The notes: generated from the letters alone by a model not told the origin. Shown: positions 33,038 to 40,847, numbered from the stretch's first letter. The stretch: 61,102 bases of DNA from Firmicutes bacterium UBA4975 (GCA_002397155.1 DGZR01000001.1:16535-77636), one strand, 5' to 3'. A program made the numbers and translations.

Positions 33038-33072
33038 TTTGACAAATTTCGCCCCCGCCCATTTGGTAGTAT
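33038..33072 (+). promoter_or_regulatory. Spo0A box and possible spoIIG promoter
   Basis: TTTGACAAA (33038-33046) is the exact complement of the 0A-box consensus TTTGTCRAA, and it contains TTGACA (33039-33044). TAGTAT (33067-33072) lies 22 bases further on. B. subtilis spoIIG has the same unusual layout: a 0A box over a -35 element, with 22-bp spacing. The -10 assignment is weaker here because a start 7 bases after it would fall within the Shine-Dalgarno region (33073-33081). Confidence 0.5.
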
Positions 33073-33088
33073 GGGAGGGGGTGTTTCC

Positions 33089-33967
33089 TTGGCCGTCTAC
33101 CTTGACTTGCTGGCCCTCATCAATTTTGCCTTTAATTTTGCCCTTTTGGCCGCTTCGGGCTGGTTGGGGCTTGAACAGTTCAACCTTGGCCGCTACGCAG
33201 CTTCCGCCTTGGCGGGAACGGTTTTTTGGTTCATATTTTTCTTTTCTCCCCAATACATATTAATTAATTGGCTCTGCCGGGCGGCCGGTGGACTGGCTAT
33301 GGCTTGGATTGCCTGGCGTCCCGCCGGATTTAAGGGCCTTTTCACCCGCTGCTTTACCGTCCTGGTGGTGGGGCAACTGGTGGGAGGCGGGATATACAGC
33401 CTGCTCTACTGCCTGGAGGGGGACATCTTGGGCCGTCCCGGCGGGGTCTCCCTGGGCCTGGCGGCGGCGGGCGGGGGGCTGGGGCTGGCCGTGGCGGCTT
33501 GGTGGGCGGGGCGAATTCATCGCTCCAGACACTTGGCCTCCCACCTGGGCCAGGTCACTGTCACCTGGGGGGAAAGGACGGTTTCTTTCTCGGCCCTGCT
33601 GGATTCGGGCAACACCCTTCGCCACCCTTTGAGCAGTTGGCCGGTGGTCCTCCTGAAGAGGCGGGCGGCGGCCAGGCTCTTGGAAGAAGATCTGCTCTCC
33701 TGGTTAGAGAGCCCCCTGGCGGAACCTCCCTCCCGGGTGGAAACCCGGGTAGCGCTGATTCCCTTTGTCACCCTGGGGGGGCAGGGGCTGCTGGGGGCCC
33801 TCAGGCCGGACCGCTTGACAGTAGCCCTGGCCGGCCGGAGCAGGGAGCTGACCCAGGTATACATTGCCCTGGAAGAAAAAGGGCGGCTACCCTTGGAGTA
33901 CGAAGCTCTGGCTTTTCCAATTGACGGGGAAAAGGAGGATGGACAAAAATTCGAAAGATGTGGATGA
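33089..33967 (+). CDS. spoIIGA: Sporulation sigma-E factor-processing peptidase SpoIIGA
   Basis: A 292-residue membrane protease with five N-terminal helices (about 1-150) and a cytosolic aspartic protease domain carrying ALLDSGNTL, with the catalytic Asp near residue 175. It converts pro-sigma-E to sigma-E in the mother cell after septation. TTG 33089 is preferred because it gives the family N terminus (M-AVYLDLLALINF) with GGGAGGGGG 7 bases upstream; the frame is open from ATG 33071. It overlaps sigE by 10 bases. Confidence 0.93.
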   Translation: MAVYLDLLALINFAFNFALLAASGWLGLEQFNLGRYAASALAGTVFWFIFFFSPQYILINWLCRAAGGLAMAWIAWRPAGFKGLFTRCFTVLVVGQLVGGGIYSLLYCLEGDILGRPGGVSLGLAAAGGGLGLAVAAWWAGRIHRSRHLASHLGQVTVTWGERTVSFSALLDSGNTLRHPLSSWPVVLLKRRAAARLLEEDLLSWLESPLAEPPSRVETRVALIPFVTLGGQGLLGALRPDRLTVALAGRSRELTQVYIALEEKGRLPLEYEALAFPIDGEKEDGQKFERCG

Positions 33968-34677
33968 AACTGCGCTGGGAAATCACTTTGACCATTGCCA
34001 AAGTCCTGGACGCCCTGGGTCTGGGGCGGGAGCTGATGTTTGTCGGCAGCAACGAGGCGCTGCCTCCGCCCCTTTCTCTCGACGAGGAACAGTACTTGAT
34101 CGGCAAGCTCAGCCAGGGGGAACAGTATGTAAAGCGCATACTGATTGAACGCAACCTGCGCTTGGTGGTGTACATAGCCCGTAAATTTGACAACACCGGC
34201 ATCGGCCTGGAGGACTTGGCTTCGATCGGCACCATCGGCCTGATCAAGGCCGTCAATACCTTTGACCCGGCAAAAAAGATCAAGCTGGCCACCTACGCCT
34301 CCAAGTGCATTGAAAACGAAATCCTCATGTACCTGCGCCGCAACAACAAGCTCAGGGCAGAAGTGTCCTTTGACGAACCCCTGAACGTGGACTGGGACGG
34401 CAACGAACTGCTCCTCAGCGACGTTTTGGGCACCGAGCCCGATGTGATCTACCGGGACTTAGAACACCAGGTCAACAAAAAACTCCTGCTGGGGGCTTTG
34501 GAAAAACTGACTTCCCGGGAGAGGCGAATCATGGAGCTGCGCTTTGGCCTGGGGGACGGGCGGGAACGCACGCAAAAGCAGGTGGCGGAGCACCTGGGCA
34601 TTTCCCAGTCCTACATCTCCCGCCTGGAAAAGCGGATAATCCTCCGCCTGAAAAAGGAGATGGCAAAATTAGGTTGA
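33958..34677 (+). CDS. sigE: RNA polymerase sporulation sigma factor SigE
   Basis: A 239-residue sigma-70 family protein that drives early mother-cell transcription. An N-terminal pro-sequence of about 27 residues ends before VGSNEALPPPLS, the conserved region after the processing site. Region 2 (IERNLRLVVYIARKF, YASKCIENEI) and region 4 (ISQSYISRLEKRI) are close to the B. subtilis protein. The ATG lacks a strong Shine-Dalgarno sequence and lies within the end of spoIIGA, so translation is probably coupled. Confidence 0.97.
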   Translation: MWMKLRWEITLTIAKVLDALGLGRELMFVGSNEALPPPLSLDEEQYLIGKLSQGEQYVKRILIERNLRLVVYIARKFDNTGIGLEDLASIGTIGLIKAVNTFDPAKKIKLATYASKCIENEILMYLRRNNKLRAEVSFDEPLNVDWDGNELLLSDVLGTEPDVIYRDLEHQVNKKLLLGALEKLTSRERRIMELRFGLGDGRERTQKQVAEHLGISQSYISRLEKRIILRLKKEMAKLG

Positions 34678-34687
34678 TTTTCCCTTC

Positions 34688-34717
34688 GCATATTTATATT
34701 GGCCCGGGAGATACTTA
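34688..34717 (+). promoter_or_regulatory. Sporulation-type promoter before sigG
   Basis: GCATATT (34688-34694) matches both the sigma-E -35 (kmATATT) and the sigma-F/G -35 (GYATA). GATACTTA lies 15 bases later at 34710-34717 and partly resembles the sigma-E -10. Known biology (forespore sigG under sigma-F) suggests sigma-F use, but the -10 is not distinctive. Confidence 0.38.
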
Positions 34718-34751
34718 GTCCTGTACTGGCACCAATTCGGGGAGGGCACAC

Positions 34752-35540
34752 ATGATCAACAAAGTTGAAATATGCGGGGTCAACACTGCGAAGCTGCCAG
34801 TTTTAAAAAATCCCCAGATGCGCAAGCTCTTTGTCGCCATGCAGGGCGGGGATTACCCGGCCCGTCAAGAACTGATCAACGGCAATTTGCGCCTGGTCCT
34901 GAGCGTCATTCAACGTTTCAACAACCGGGGAGAATGTGTCGACGACCTCTTCCAGGTAGGGTGCATCGGCCTGATCAAGGCCATAGATAATTTTGATCTG
35001 AGCCACAACGTCAAGTTTTCCACCTATGCCGTGCCCATGATAATCGGGGAAATCCGCCGCTACCTCAGGGACAATAATCCAATCCGGGTAAGCCGTTCCC
35101 TCCGGGACGTGGCGTACAAAGCCCTGCAAGCCCGGGACGAGTTGATTTATAAAAACTCTCGGGAGCCTTCTCTATCCGAAATCGCCGAAACCCTCGGGGT
35201 AAAGCGCGAAGAAGTAGTCTTTGCCCTCGATGCGATTCAAGAACCGGTGTCCCTCTTTGAACCGATTTACCACGACGGGGGCGACCCGATCTTTGTCATG
35301 GATCAGATCGGCGACGGGCGGCAGAGCGACAAAGTATGGCTTGAAGAAATTGCCCTGAAAGAAGCGCTCCAGCGCTTGAATGAGCGGGAAAAATCCATTT
35401 TAAACCTGCGTTTTTTTGACGGCAAGACCCAGATGGAGGTGGCCGAGGAGATCGGCATTTCCCAAGCCCAAGTCTCCCGGTTAGAAAAGGCAGCCCTAAA
35501 AAATCTGCGCAAGTACGTTAAAGAAGAACCCCTGAACTGA
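34752..35540 (+). CDS. sigG: RNA polymerase forespore sigma factor SigG
   Basis: A 262-residue sigma factor for late forespore genes. The N-terminal VEICGVNTAKLPVL, region 2 (FQVGCIGLIKAIDNFD, FSTYAVPMIIGEIRRYL) and region 4 (MEVAEEIGISQAQVSRLEK) are diagnostic. No pro-sequence is expected. It lies 74 bases after sigE and can be read through from spoIIG, but has its own promoter-like sequence. The terminator stem overlaps the stop codon. Confidence 0.98.
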   Translation: MINKVEICGVNTAKLPVLKNPQMRKLFVAMQGGDYPARQELINGNLRLVLSVIQRFNNRGECVDDLFQVGCIGLIKAIDNFDLSHNVKFSTYAVPMIIGEIRRYLRDNNPIRVSRSLRDVAYKALQARDELIYKNSREPSLSEIAETLGVKREEVVFALDAIQEPVSLFEPIYHDGGDPIFVMDQIGDGRQSDKVWLEEIALKEALQRLNEREKSILNLRFFDGKTQMEVAEEIGISQAQVSRLEKAALKNLRKYVKEEPLN

Positions 35541-35561
35541 GGAAAAGTTCGGGGGTTTTTT
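35527..35561 (+). terminator. Intrinsic terminator after sigG
   Basis: AACCCCTGAAC (35527-35537) pairs with GTTCGGGGGTT (35547-35557) across a 9-base loop, followed by a T run to 35561. It includes the last codons of sigG. Confidence 0.85.
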
Positions 35562-35609
35562 CGTCTTTATCGGGGTCCCTTTCATAGATTATTAAGGGGG
35601 GGAGGGGAA

Positions 35610-35867
35610 ATGAAAATTTCCGACCTGCGTTCGATGCGGATTGTCAACATGGCCGACGGCAAAATCCTGGGCAAAATAGCGGACTTGGTCATGGATGTGA
35701 CCAAGGGCTATGTAAAGGCCATCGTCATGCCCGGGGACAGCAAGTGGCCGATCTTCTGGAGCAGCGACCGGGAAGTTGAAGTGCCCTGGGAGAACATCAA
35801 AAAAATCGGCCGGGATGTCATCATCGTCGACATGCCCCTGGCCTGGGCGCAAAAAGAAAAAGAATAA
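35610..35867 (+). CDS. ylmC: PRC-barrel sporulation protein YlmC/YmxH
   Basis: An 85-residue PRC-barrel protein with MKISDLRSMRIVNM and DGKILGKIADLVMD, the marks of the YlmC/YmxH family conserved in spore formers. Its function is unknown. The ATG follows GGGGGGAGGGG. Position directly after sigG matches B. subtilis and many Clostridia. Confidence 0.92.
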   Translation: MKISDLRSMRIVNMADGKILGKIADLVMDVTKGYVKAIVMPGDSKWPIFWSSDREVEVPWENIKKIGRDVIIVDMPLAWAQKEKE

Positions 35868-35931
35868 AGGCATATCCCCAGTCCGGCGGGGGATTTGGGG
35901 GCATATAGTGTAGGGAAAGGGGGAGGCAGCA

Positions 35932-36651
35932 ATGGCTTATGGTTTCCCGACCCGGTTTTATGGAGCTCTGGGCTTTAAAATAACCTCACCCTTTGGCCCC
36001 CGCACGGATCCCTTTAACCCCGGGAGCGCGGATTTTCACACCGGGATAGATTACGGCGGCCGCCCCGCCGGGGTGCCGGTGCCGGCAACCATCGGGGGGA
36101 CGGTCTTTGCCGCCAAATCCTACCAGGGTTGGGGTAACTTAGTCGGGGTAAGGGATTGGCAAAATTACAACCATCTTTTCGCCCACTTGCGGACCCTGCT
36201 GGTGGTGCCCGGCCAGACTGTGGCAAGGGGAAACCCTGTCGGCACCTTGGGCAGCACCGGCAAGGCCACCGGTCCCCATCTTCACTACCAGATCAACCGC
36301 CCGGGCACCGGAGTCAACGGCAGCGGCTACTTCGGCGACCCCGACCTGTACTTTTTTCCCGAAGAGGAGGTAAAAATGGAAAGCGCCATTGTCCTGGGCA
36401 GCGATGTGGATTACGCCAGCGCCGCTCCCTTGGGGGACGCTCTGAATTGCCCGTTTTTTTCTCGTTCGGCCCTGGGCCAGCTCCGGGCGGTCAAGACCGT
36501 CTATGTCTGCGGCGGAAGCCTGGCCCCGGTGAGAGAAGCCGCTCCCGAGGCCAAGCTGGTCGACCTTTCCGGCACTAACCGCTTTGAAACAGCGGCCAAG
36601 ATATACGAGTACCTGAAAAGTTCCACCCGCCGTCTAGTGGTCCGAGGCTAG
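35932..36651 (+). CDS. M23 peptidase-like protein with a CWB2-like tail, no signal peptide
   Basis: A 239-residue protein. Residues about 15-145 are an M23 (LytM-type) zinc peptidase domain with FHTGIDYG (first His and Asp ligands), FAHLR and GPHLHYQI (catalytic and zinc His), so glycyl or peptide-crosslink endopeptidase activity is plausible. Residues about 150-239 resemble one CWB2 cell-wall-binding repeat (VYVCGGSLAPVREA, LSGTNRFETAAKI). No signal peptide or membrane helix precedes the domain, which is odd for this family. It replaces ylmD in the usual gene order. The ATG follows AAAGGGGGAGG. A forespore or mother-cell lytic role, or release by lysis, is possible. Confidence 0.75.
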   Translation: MAYGFPTRFYGALGFKITSPFGPRTDPFNPGSADFHTGIDYGGRPAGVPVPATIGGTVFAAKSYQGWGNLVGVRDWQNYNHLFAHLRTLLVVPGQTVARGNPVGTLGSTGKATGPHLHYQINRPGTGVNGSGYFGDPDLYFFPEEEVKMESAIVLGSDVDYASAAPLGDALNCPFFSRSALGQLRAVKTVYVCGGSLAPVREAAPEAKLVDLSGTNRFETAAKIYEYLKSSTRRLVVRG

Positions 36652-36676
36652 AGGGAAGAGAGGTATTTTCTGGTTG

Positions 36677-36713
36677 CCCCGGGGTGAAACTGGCCCCGGG
36701 GTTGTGCTATAAT
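36677..36713 (+). promoter_or_regulatory. Hairpin and extended -10 promoter before the HlyD-like gene
   Basis: CCCCGGGG at 36677-36684 and again at 36694-36701 can form an 8-bp hairpin with a 9-base loop, but only two T residues follow. TGCTATAAT (36705-36713) is a perfect extended -10; no clear -35 is seen at the right distance, which extended -10 promoters can tolerate. Confidence 0.55.
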
Positions 36714-36743
36714 TAAGGGCATCCAGGGCCCGAGGTGAGAATT

Positions 36744-37679
36744 TTGAAAACAAGCCGACTGAAAGTCCTTCCCGGGGGCGCCAAGGGAAAAAGCAAGGTT
36801 TGGCGCAGTTTTTTTCGGGCGGGAGCGGTGATCCTCGCCCTCTTCCTGGTCTGGAACAGCCTGGGCTACCTGGCCATCTGGGCGGCGGAGGTGACCGTCG
36901 CCGCCAAGAGCGAGGTCGTCACCAGCGCTCCCGCCAGTTTTTTTGTCCTGCGGGACGAATGCCTGCTCCGGGCACCCGCCGCCGGGGACTACGTCCCCTT
37001 GGTTGAAGACGGGGCCAAGGTGCGCAAGGGGCAGGTTATCGGCCGCCTGGAGGCAGGGGGGAGCAGTCAGCCGGTCTGGGCGCCCGAGGCGGGCTTGGTC
37101 TTACATAGTCTGGACGGTTCTGAAGGTGGCTTTCCTTTGCAGGCGGCCCTGACGCCCGCCTTGATCGAGGCGGTGGCGGCGTATATTGCCGTTCCCCCGG
37201 TCCCGGAAAGAGTGGGCCCCGTCCAGGCCGGACAAGTGATCGGGGTCATCGTCACCAACGGGGGTTACCGCCTCCTCACCGGGCTCACCTTTCACCGGCC
37301 GGACCAGCGGCAAAAGATTGAGGCCGAAGACGGCACCAGTTACACCCTGGTCCCGCGCCAGATCCTCCAGGTCCAAGACAGATTCTGGGCCCTGTGGGAT
37401 GTGGCCCCCCTTTCCGACGCCCTGGGCCGGGAGCGGGTTTTCTCCGGCCGGGTGATCACTAACCGGCAAGAAGCGGTGCTGGTGCCCTCTCGGGCCATTT
37501 TGGTCAAGGACGGCGTCCAGGGGGTAATCGTCCTCTTTCGGGGCAAGTCTGTCTTCAATCCGGTAGAAGTCGTGGGCAGCGAAGGTAAAGAAGTGGCCGT
37601 GACCGGCCTGGCTCATGGCCAAAGAGTTTTGACCCTGCCCTGGTGGGCAAGATTGGCAAAACGGTGGTGGCTGAAATGA
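36744..37679 (+). CDS. HlyD-like membrane fusion protein
   Basis: A 311-residue protein with a basic N-terminal tail, one membrane helix (about 26-47) and an extracytoplasmic part containing a lipoyl/barrel-sandwich pattern (VPLVEDGAKVRKGQVIGRL and a later partner region) and a beta-barrel. Such adaptor-like proteins often sit between ylmC and ylmE in Clostridia; their role there is unknown and no transport partner is encoded nearby. TTG 36744 is chosen because GAGGTGAG (36732-36739) is well placed; GTG 36735 lies inside that ribosome-binding site. The stop overlaps the ylmE start (ATGA). Confidence 0.75.
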   Translation: MKTSRLKVLPGGAKGKSKVWRSFFRAGAVILALFLVWNSLGYLAIWAAEVTVAAKSEVVTSAPASFFVLRDECLLRAPAAGDYVPLVEDGAKVRKGQVIGRLEAGGSSQPVWAPEAGLVLHSLDGSEGGFPLQAALTPALIEAVAAYIAVPPVPERVGPVQAGQVIGVIVTNGGYRLLTGLTFHRPDQRQKIEAEDGTSYTLVPRQILQVQDRFWALWDVAPLSDALGRERVFSGRVITNRQEAVLVPSRAILVKDGVQGVIVLFRGKSVFNPVEVVGSEGKEVAVTGLAHGQRVLTLPWWARLAKRWWLK

Positions 37680-38386
37680 ATGCAGGTATTGATGTAGTGA
37701 AGAATTTATATTCCGTGCGGCAAAGAGTGGCCAGTGCCGCCCGGGGGGCGGGGCGCGCTCCTGAGGAGATCTCCCTGGTGGCGGTGAGCAAGCTGGCCTC
37801 GGCCGAAGCGGTCCGGCTCTTAGCCGCGGCCGGCCACCTGGATTTTGGCGAAAACCGGGTTCAGGAGGGTCTGGCAAAAATGGCGGCAGTGGACCGGGAA
37901 CTGCGCTGGCACTTGATCGGCCGCATCCAAAGCAACAAAGTAAAAGACCTCCCGCCTTTTTGGCTCATCCATTCCCTGGATCGTTGGGACCTGGCGGTAA
38001 AGATTGCCGCCGGGGCGGCCGAGGCGGGTGTTGCCCGCCAATGCCTCTTGCAGGTCAATGTGGCCGCCGACCCGGCCAAGGCCGGAGTGGCTTTGAACCA
38101 GGTCGAGGACTTTATTACCGAGGCGGCCCGGCTCAAAGGACTTGAACTGCGGGGCTTGATGACGATAACGGCTTTGGCGGGGAGCGCCGCCCAGACCCGA
38201 GCCTGGTTTGACAGTCTGGCGCAAAAATTCCGGGCCCTTTCTCAAGGGCGGCTGCCGGACAATGTCCGGATGGACTGGCTTTCTATGGGCATGTCCGGGG
38301 ATTTTGAGCTGGCTATAGCGGCGGGGGCGAACATGGTGCGGGTGGGCAGCGCGATTTTTGCCGGGGAGGACGGCAGATATGCCTAG
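37676..38386 (+). CDS. ylmE: PLP-binding protein YlmE/YggS
   Basis: A 236-residue single-domain PLP protein of the YggS/PROSC family, which maintains PLP and amino/keto acid balance rather than catalysing a defined reaction. The PLP lysine is in LVAVSKLAS (near residue 38), and HLIGRIQSNK and MSMGMSGDFELAI-like segments are typical. ATG 37676 overlaps the previous stop. Confidence 0.95.
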   Translation: MNAGIDVVKNLYSVRQRVASAARGAGRAPEEISLVAVSKLASAEAVRLLAAAGHLDFGENRVQEGLAKMAAVDRELRWHLIGRIQSNKVKDLPPFWLIHSLDRWDLAVKIAAGAAEAGVARQCLLQVNVAADPAKAGVALNQVEDFITEAARLKGLELRGLMTITALAGSAAQTRAWFDSLAQKFRALSQGRLPDNVRMDWLSMGMSGDFELAIAAGANMVRVGSAIFAGEDGRYA

Positions 38387-38645
38387 CTCCCTGACCCGGA
38401 TTCTCGACGGCCTCTTTACGGTTTTTTACCTGATCCTGACCGCCCGGATCCTCATGACCTGGATTCCCGCCCGCTCGGGGGGCCTTTTGGCCGACATTTT
38501 TTCAGTCCTCAAGAGCTTGACCGAACCCTTGCTCGCCCCCATCCGCAAGATTATTCCCCCCATCCCCATGGGTGCCATGTACCTAGATCTGTCCCCCTTA
38601 CTCTTGCTCTTGCTCCTGAACTTTATCCGGGGGCTCCTCTATTGA
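38379..38645 (+). CDS. yggT: YggT-family membrane protein (YlmG)
   Basis: An 88-residue protein with two hydrophobic segments (about 8-28 and 62-85) and the family motif RILMTWIP. YlmG/YggT proteins are linked to division-site and membrane organisation. ATG 38379 lies 10 bases after GGGGAGG and overlaps ylmE by 8 bases. The usual sepF (ylmF) gene, which normally sits just before it, is absent. Confidence 0.92.
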   Translation: MPSSLTRILDGLFTVFYLILTARILMTWIPARSGGLLADIFSVLKSLTEPLLAPIRKIIPPIPMGAMYLDLSPLLLLLLLNFIRGLLY

Positions 38646-39421
38646 GGCCCGGCCTCCTGGATAACCTGCCCGCCGGGGTGGACTCCCGCCTGGTCGCCCG
38701 GGTGCTGGACTGCTGCCGGGGGGCCAGCGAAAAGCAAGAGGTGAAATTCACCGAGTTTCTCGACCCCTTTCATCTGGAATTTACCGCTCCTTTGACCGCC
38801 GGTTTTTTTGGCATCCGCCACTTGGCGGACGGGGGTTTCCCCGGGGCCGAAAAAAAGCGGCTGGCGATTTTCCCGGACTACTATTCCCCCGCCGACATCG
38901 AAGCACCCTTGAGTGCCCTGGAAATCAGACTGTCCGATCCCACCCGCATCCTTTCCCACCGGGATTACTTGGGCGCCCTCATCGGCTTGGGCCTGAACCG
39001 CTCCTGGCTCGGCGACATCCTGCCCTTTGCCGGGGGCGCTCACATCGTCGTCGCCCGGGAGGTTGCCGGGGCCGCCTTGAACTTGGACCAGGTCAACAAG
39101 TTCAAGGCCCAGACAACTGAGGTGCCCCCATACACTCTCAGCGCCGGCGAAAACCCCCTGCGCCAGATAAACGCCACCGTCGCCTCTTTGCGCCTGGACG
39201 CCGTCTTGGGCACCGGCTTGGGGATTGGCCGGAGCAAGGCCGTTGAACTGGTCAAGGGGGACCGGGTAAAGGTCAATTGGCGTAAAATAATTCAGCCCGG
39301 TTTTACCCTAAAAGCCGGAGACATCATCTCAATCCGGGGGCGGGGCCGCCTGGAGCTGAGCGAGGTGGGCGGCGAGACGAAAAAGGGCAGAATCCGGATT
39401 CAAGTGAACAAATTCAGCTAA
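38642..39421 (+). CDS. ylmH: S4-domain RNA-binding protein YlmH
   Basis: A 259-residue protein with an N-terminal YlmH domain and a C-terminal S4 domain (about residues 180-245: LRLDAVLGTGLGIGRSKA, KVNWRKI). YlmH/RqcP-type S4 proteins bind the large ribosomal subunit and, in B. subtilis, can support ribosome-associated quality control together with RqcH. An rqcH gene lies 3 kb downstream here. The TTG start overlaps the yggT stop. Confidence 0.93.
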   Translation: MRPGLLDNLPAGVDSRLVARVLDCCRGASEKQEVKFTEFLDPFHLEFTAPLTAGFFGIRHLADGGFPGAEKKRLAIFPDYYSPADIEAPLSALEIRLSDPTRILSHRDYLGALIGLGLNRSWLGDILPFAGGAHIVVAREVAGAALNLDQVNKFKAQTTEVPPYTLSAGENPLRQINATVASLRLDAVLGTGLGIGRSKAVELVKGDRVKVNWRKIIQPGFTLKAGDIISIRGRGRLELSEVGGETKKGRIRIQVNKFS

Positions 39422-39423
39422 AG

Positions 39424-39453
39424 GCAGGAAACCTGGCAAATGCTGTCGAATTT
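39424..39453 (+). promoter_or_regulatory. Sigma-H-like promoter of divIVA
   Basis: GCAGGAAAC (39424-39432) matches RnAGGAwww except the last base, and GTCGAATTT (39445-39453) matches RnnGAATww fully. The spacer is 12 bases. The -10 region also reads TGTCGAA (39444-39450), a Spo0A-box core; one site may have two readings. The predicted start near 39460 leaves a leader of about 30 bases. Confidence 0.52.
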
Positions 39454-39492
39454 TAAAGGTAAGGAATAAATAGATTGCGGGGGTGTGAGTAG

Positions 39493-39978
39493 ATGGCTTT
39501 GACACCTTTAGACATCCACAACAAAGAGTTTAGCAAGGGCTTTCGCGGCTATGACGAGGACGAGGTAGACGAGTTCCTGGACCGGGTTGTCAAGGACTAC
39601 GAGGACCTGATCAAGGAGAACATGGCCCTAAAGCAAAAGATAGAAGAACTGACGGGTAAATTGGAGCACTACACCAAGATCGAAGAGACCCTGCACAGCG
39701 CCATAATCGTCGCCCAACAGACAGCCCAAGAAGTCAAGGAAAACGCTTTGGGCGAGGCCGAGCTCATCCGCAAAGAGGCCGAACAGGAAGGAAAGCGCAG
39801 CCTGGAGGCCACCTTTGTCCGGGTGGAAAAAATCCGTCAAGAGATTGAAGAGCTGGTCAAACAGGCCATTGTCTTTCGCAGCCGCTTCAAAACCCTCTTA
39901 GAAGCTCAGCTAGAAATAGTCAACAGCGAAGACTGGCGGGAGTTTGAACGGCAAAACCCGGCAGCCGCCGGGATTTAG
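39493..39978 (+). CDS. divIVA: Cell division/polarity protein DivIVA
   Basis: A 161-residue coiled-coil protein. The N-terminal domain has the family lipid-binding stretch LTPLDIHNKEFSKGFRGY and DEVDEFLD, followed by coiled coil (about 30-150). It marks curved membrane at poles and septa, positions division and, in spore formers, anchors the origin region. The ATG follows a GGGGGTGTG sequence. Confidence 0.97.
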   Translation: MALTPLDIHNKEFSKGFRGYDEDEVDEFLDRVVKDYEDLIKENMALKQKIEELTGKLEHYTKIEETLHSAIIVAQQTAQEVKENALGEAELIRKEAEQEGKRSLEATFVRVEKIRQEIEELVKQAIVFRSRFKTLLEAQLEIVNSEDWREFERQNPAAAGI

Positions 39979-39996
39979 GTTCTCCTTTTCGTCTTG

Positions 39997-40018
39997 GCCC
40001 TTGGGTAAGGGCTTTTTT
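39997..40018 (+). terminator. Intrinsic terminator after divIVA
   Basis: GCCCTT (39997-40002) and AAGGGC (40007-40012) form a 6-bp stem with a GGGT loop, followed by six T residues. Confidence 0.85.
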
Positions 40019-40082
40019 CTTTTCTGGCCGGTTTGGGCTAAAACCCCTGGCCCCGGGGCAAAGTAGAGGCGGAGGGGTGCCA

Positions 40083-40373
40083 GTGGTCAAAGACCTAGCC
40101 GAAAAAGTCATCCATGAATTAGAGCGGCTCTCCCAAAACATGGAGAAGTTTAATTTGGCCGAGTACATGGAGCTGCTCAACAACCCTCGCCGATATGTTA
40201 TGATTAACTTGGCGGGGGGCTTGGCCCGGGGGTTGGGAATCGCCGTGGGCTTTACCATTCTGGGCGCCGTCGTCATCATGATCCTGCGCCGATTGATGTA
40301 CCTCAACCTTCCCCTCGTCGGGGACTTTATTGCCGACATAGTCCGCATTGTCCAAGATAATTTGCAGCCTTAA
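40083..40373 (+). CDS. Small membrane protein, DUF5665-like
   Basis: A 96-residue protein with an amphipathic N-terminal segment (about 1-35), a membrane helix (about 42-68) and a second hydrophobic stretch (about 74-92). The motif ELLNNPRRYVMINLAGG is typical of DUF5665, a family of unknown function in Firmicutes. GTG 40083 is preferred because GGAGGGG ends at 40077; GTG 40077 is inside that site. It lies in the position often held by ileS in related genomes. Confidence 0.72.
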   Translation: MVKDLAEKVIHELERLSQNMEKFNLAEYMELLNNPRRYVMINLAGGLARGLGIAVGFTILGAVVIMILRRLMYLNLPLVGDFIADIVRIVQDNLQP

Positions 40374-40388
40374 AGGAGAAAAAAAGAC

Positions 40389-40847
40389 ATGGATATCGAG
40401 CAGCAAAGGCGGGCTCTGGAGGGCATGCGCACCCGCTTAGAAGGGCGGAGCACCGCCGACTACCAAGAGTCCCTCAGGGATTATGCCCACGAGTTGTCGG
40501 TCTTCGACAACCACCCCGCCGATGTAGCCAGCGAGGACTACCTGCGCAACCTGGAGGCTTCTTTTCGGGAAAACGACCGGTGCCTCCTGGGAGAAATCGA
40601 CCAGGCCCTCGCTCGCCTGGATAGGGGCGAATACGGGGGCTGCATGGAGTGCGGCAAAAAAATCGATCCCCAGCGCCTGGAAGCCCTGCCCTATGCCCGA
40701 ACCTGCCGCCAGTGCGCCGAAATAAAGAGGGGGGATCCCGGCTTTTCCCACCAGACTCCCTTTCGGGGCGAGTTTACCTGGCCCACTTTCCAGAGTTACG
40801 GCACGTCCAGCGGGGATTCGGAGGCGCCGCCGCCGGATTGGGAATAG
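40389..40847 (+). CDS. yteA: TraR/DksA-type zinc-finger protein, YteA-like
   Basis: A 152-residue protein with a predicted coiled coil (about 1-80) and a DksA/TraR C4 zinc finger (CMECGKK near residue 86 and CRQC near 107). DksA-like proteins bind RNA polymerase; YteA-type members are associated with sporulation in Bacilli and Clostridia. The C-terminal 40 residues are low complexity (FTWPTFQSYGTSSGDSEAPP). It sits 16 bases after the DUF5665-like gene and just before lspA. Confidence 0.85.
   Translation: MDIEQQRRALEGMRTRLEGRSTADYQESLRDYAHELSVFDNHPADVASEDYLRNLEASFRENDRCLLGEIDQALARLDRGEYGGCMECGKKIDPQRLEALPYARTCRQCAEIKRGDPGFSHQTPFRGEFTWPTFQSYGTSSGDSEAPPPDWE

Noticed and set aside
35902..35909. 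CATATAGT as a sigma-E -10 before the M23 gene
   Set aside because: No matching -35 element lies at 13-15 bases upstream.
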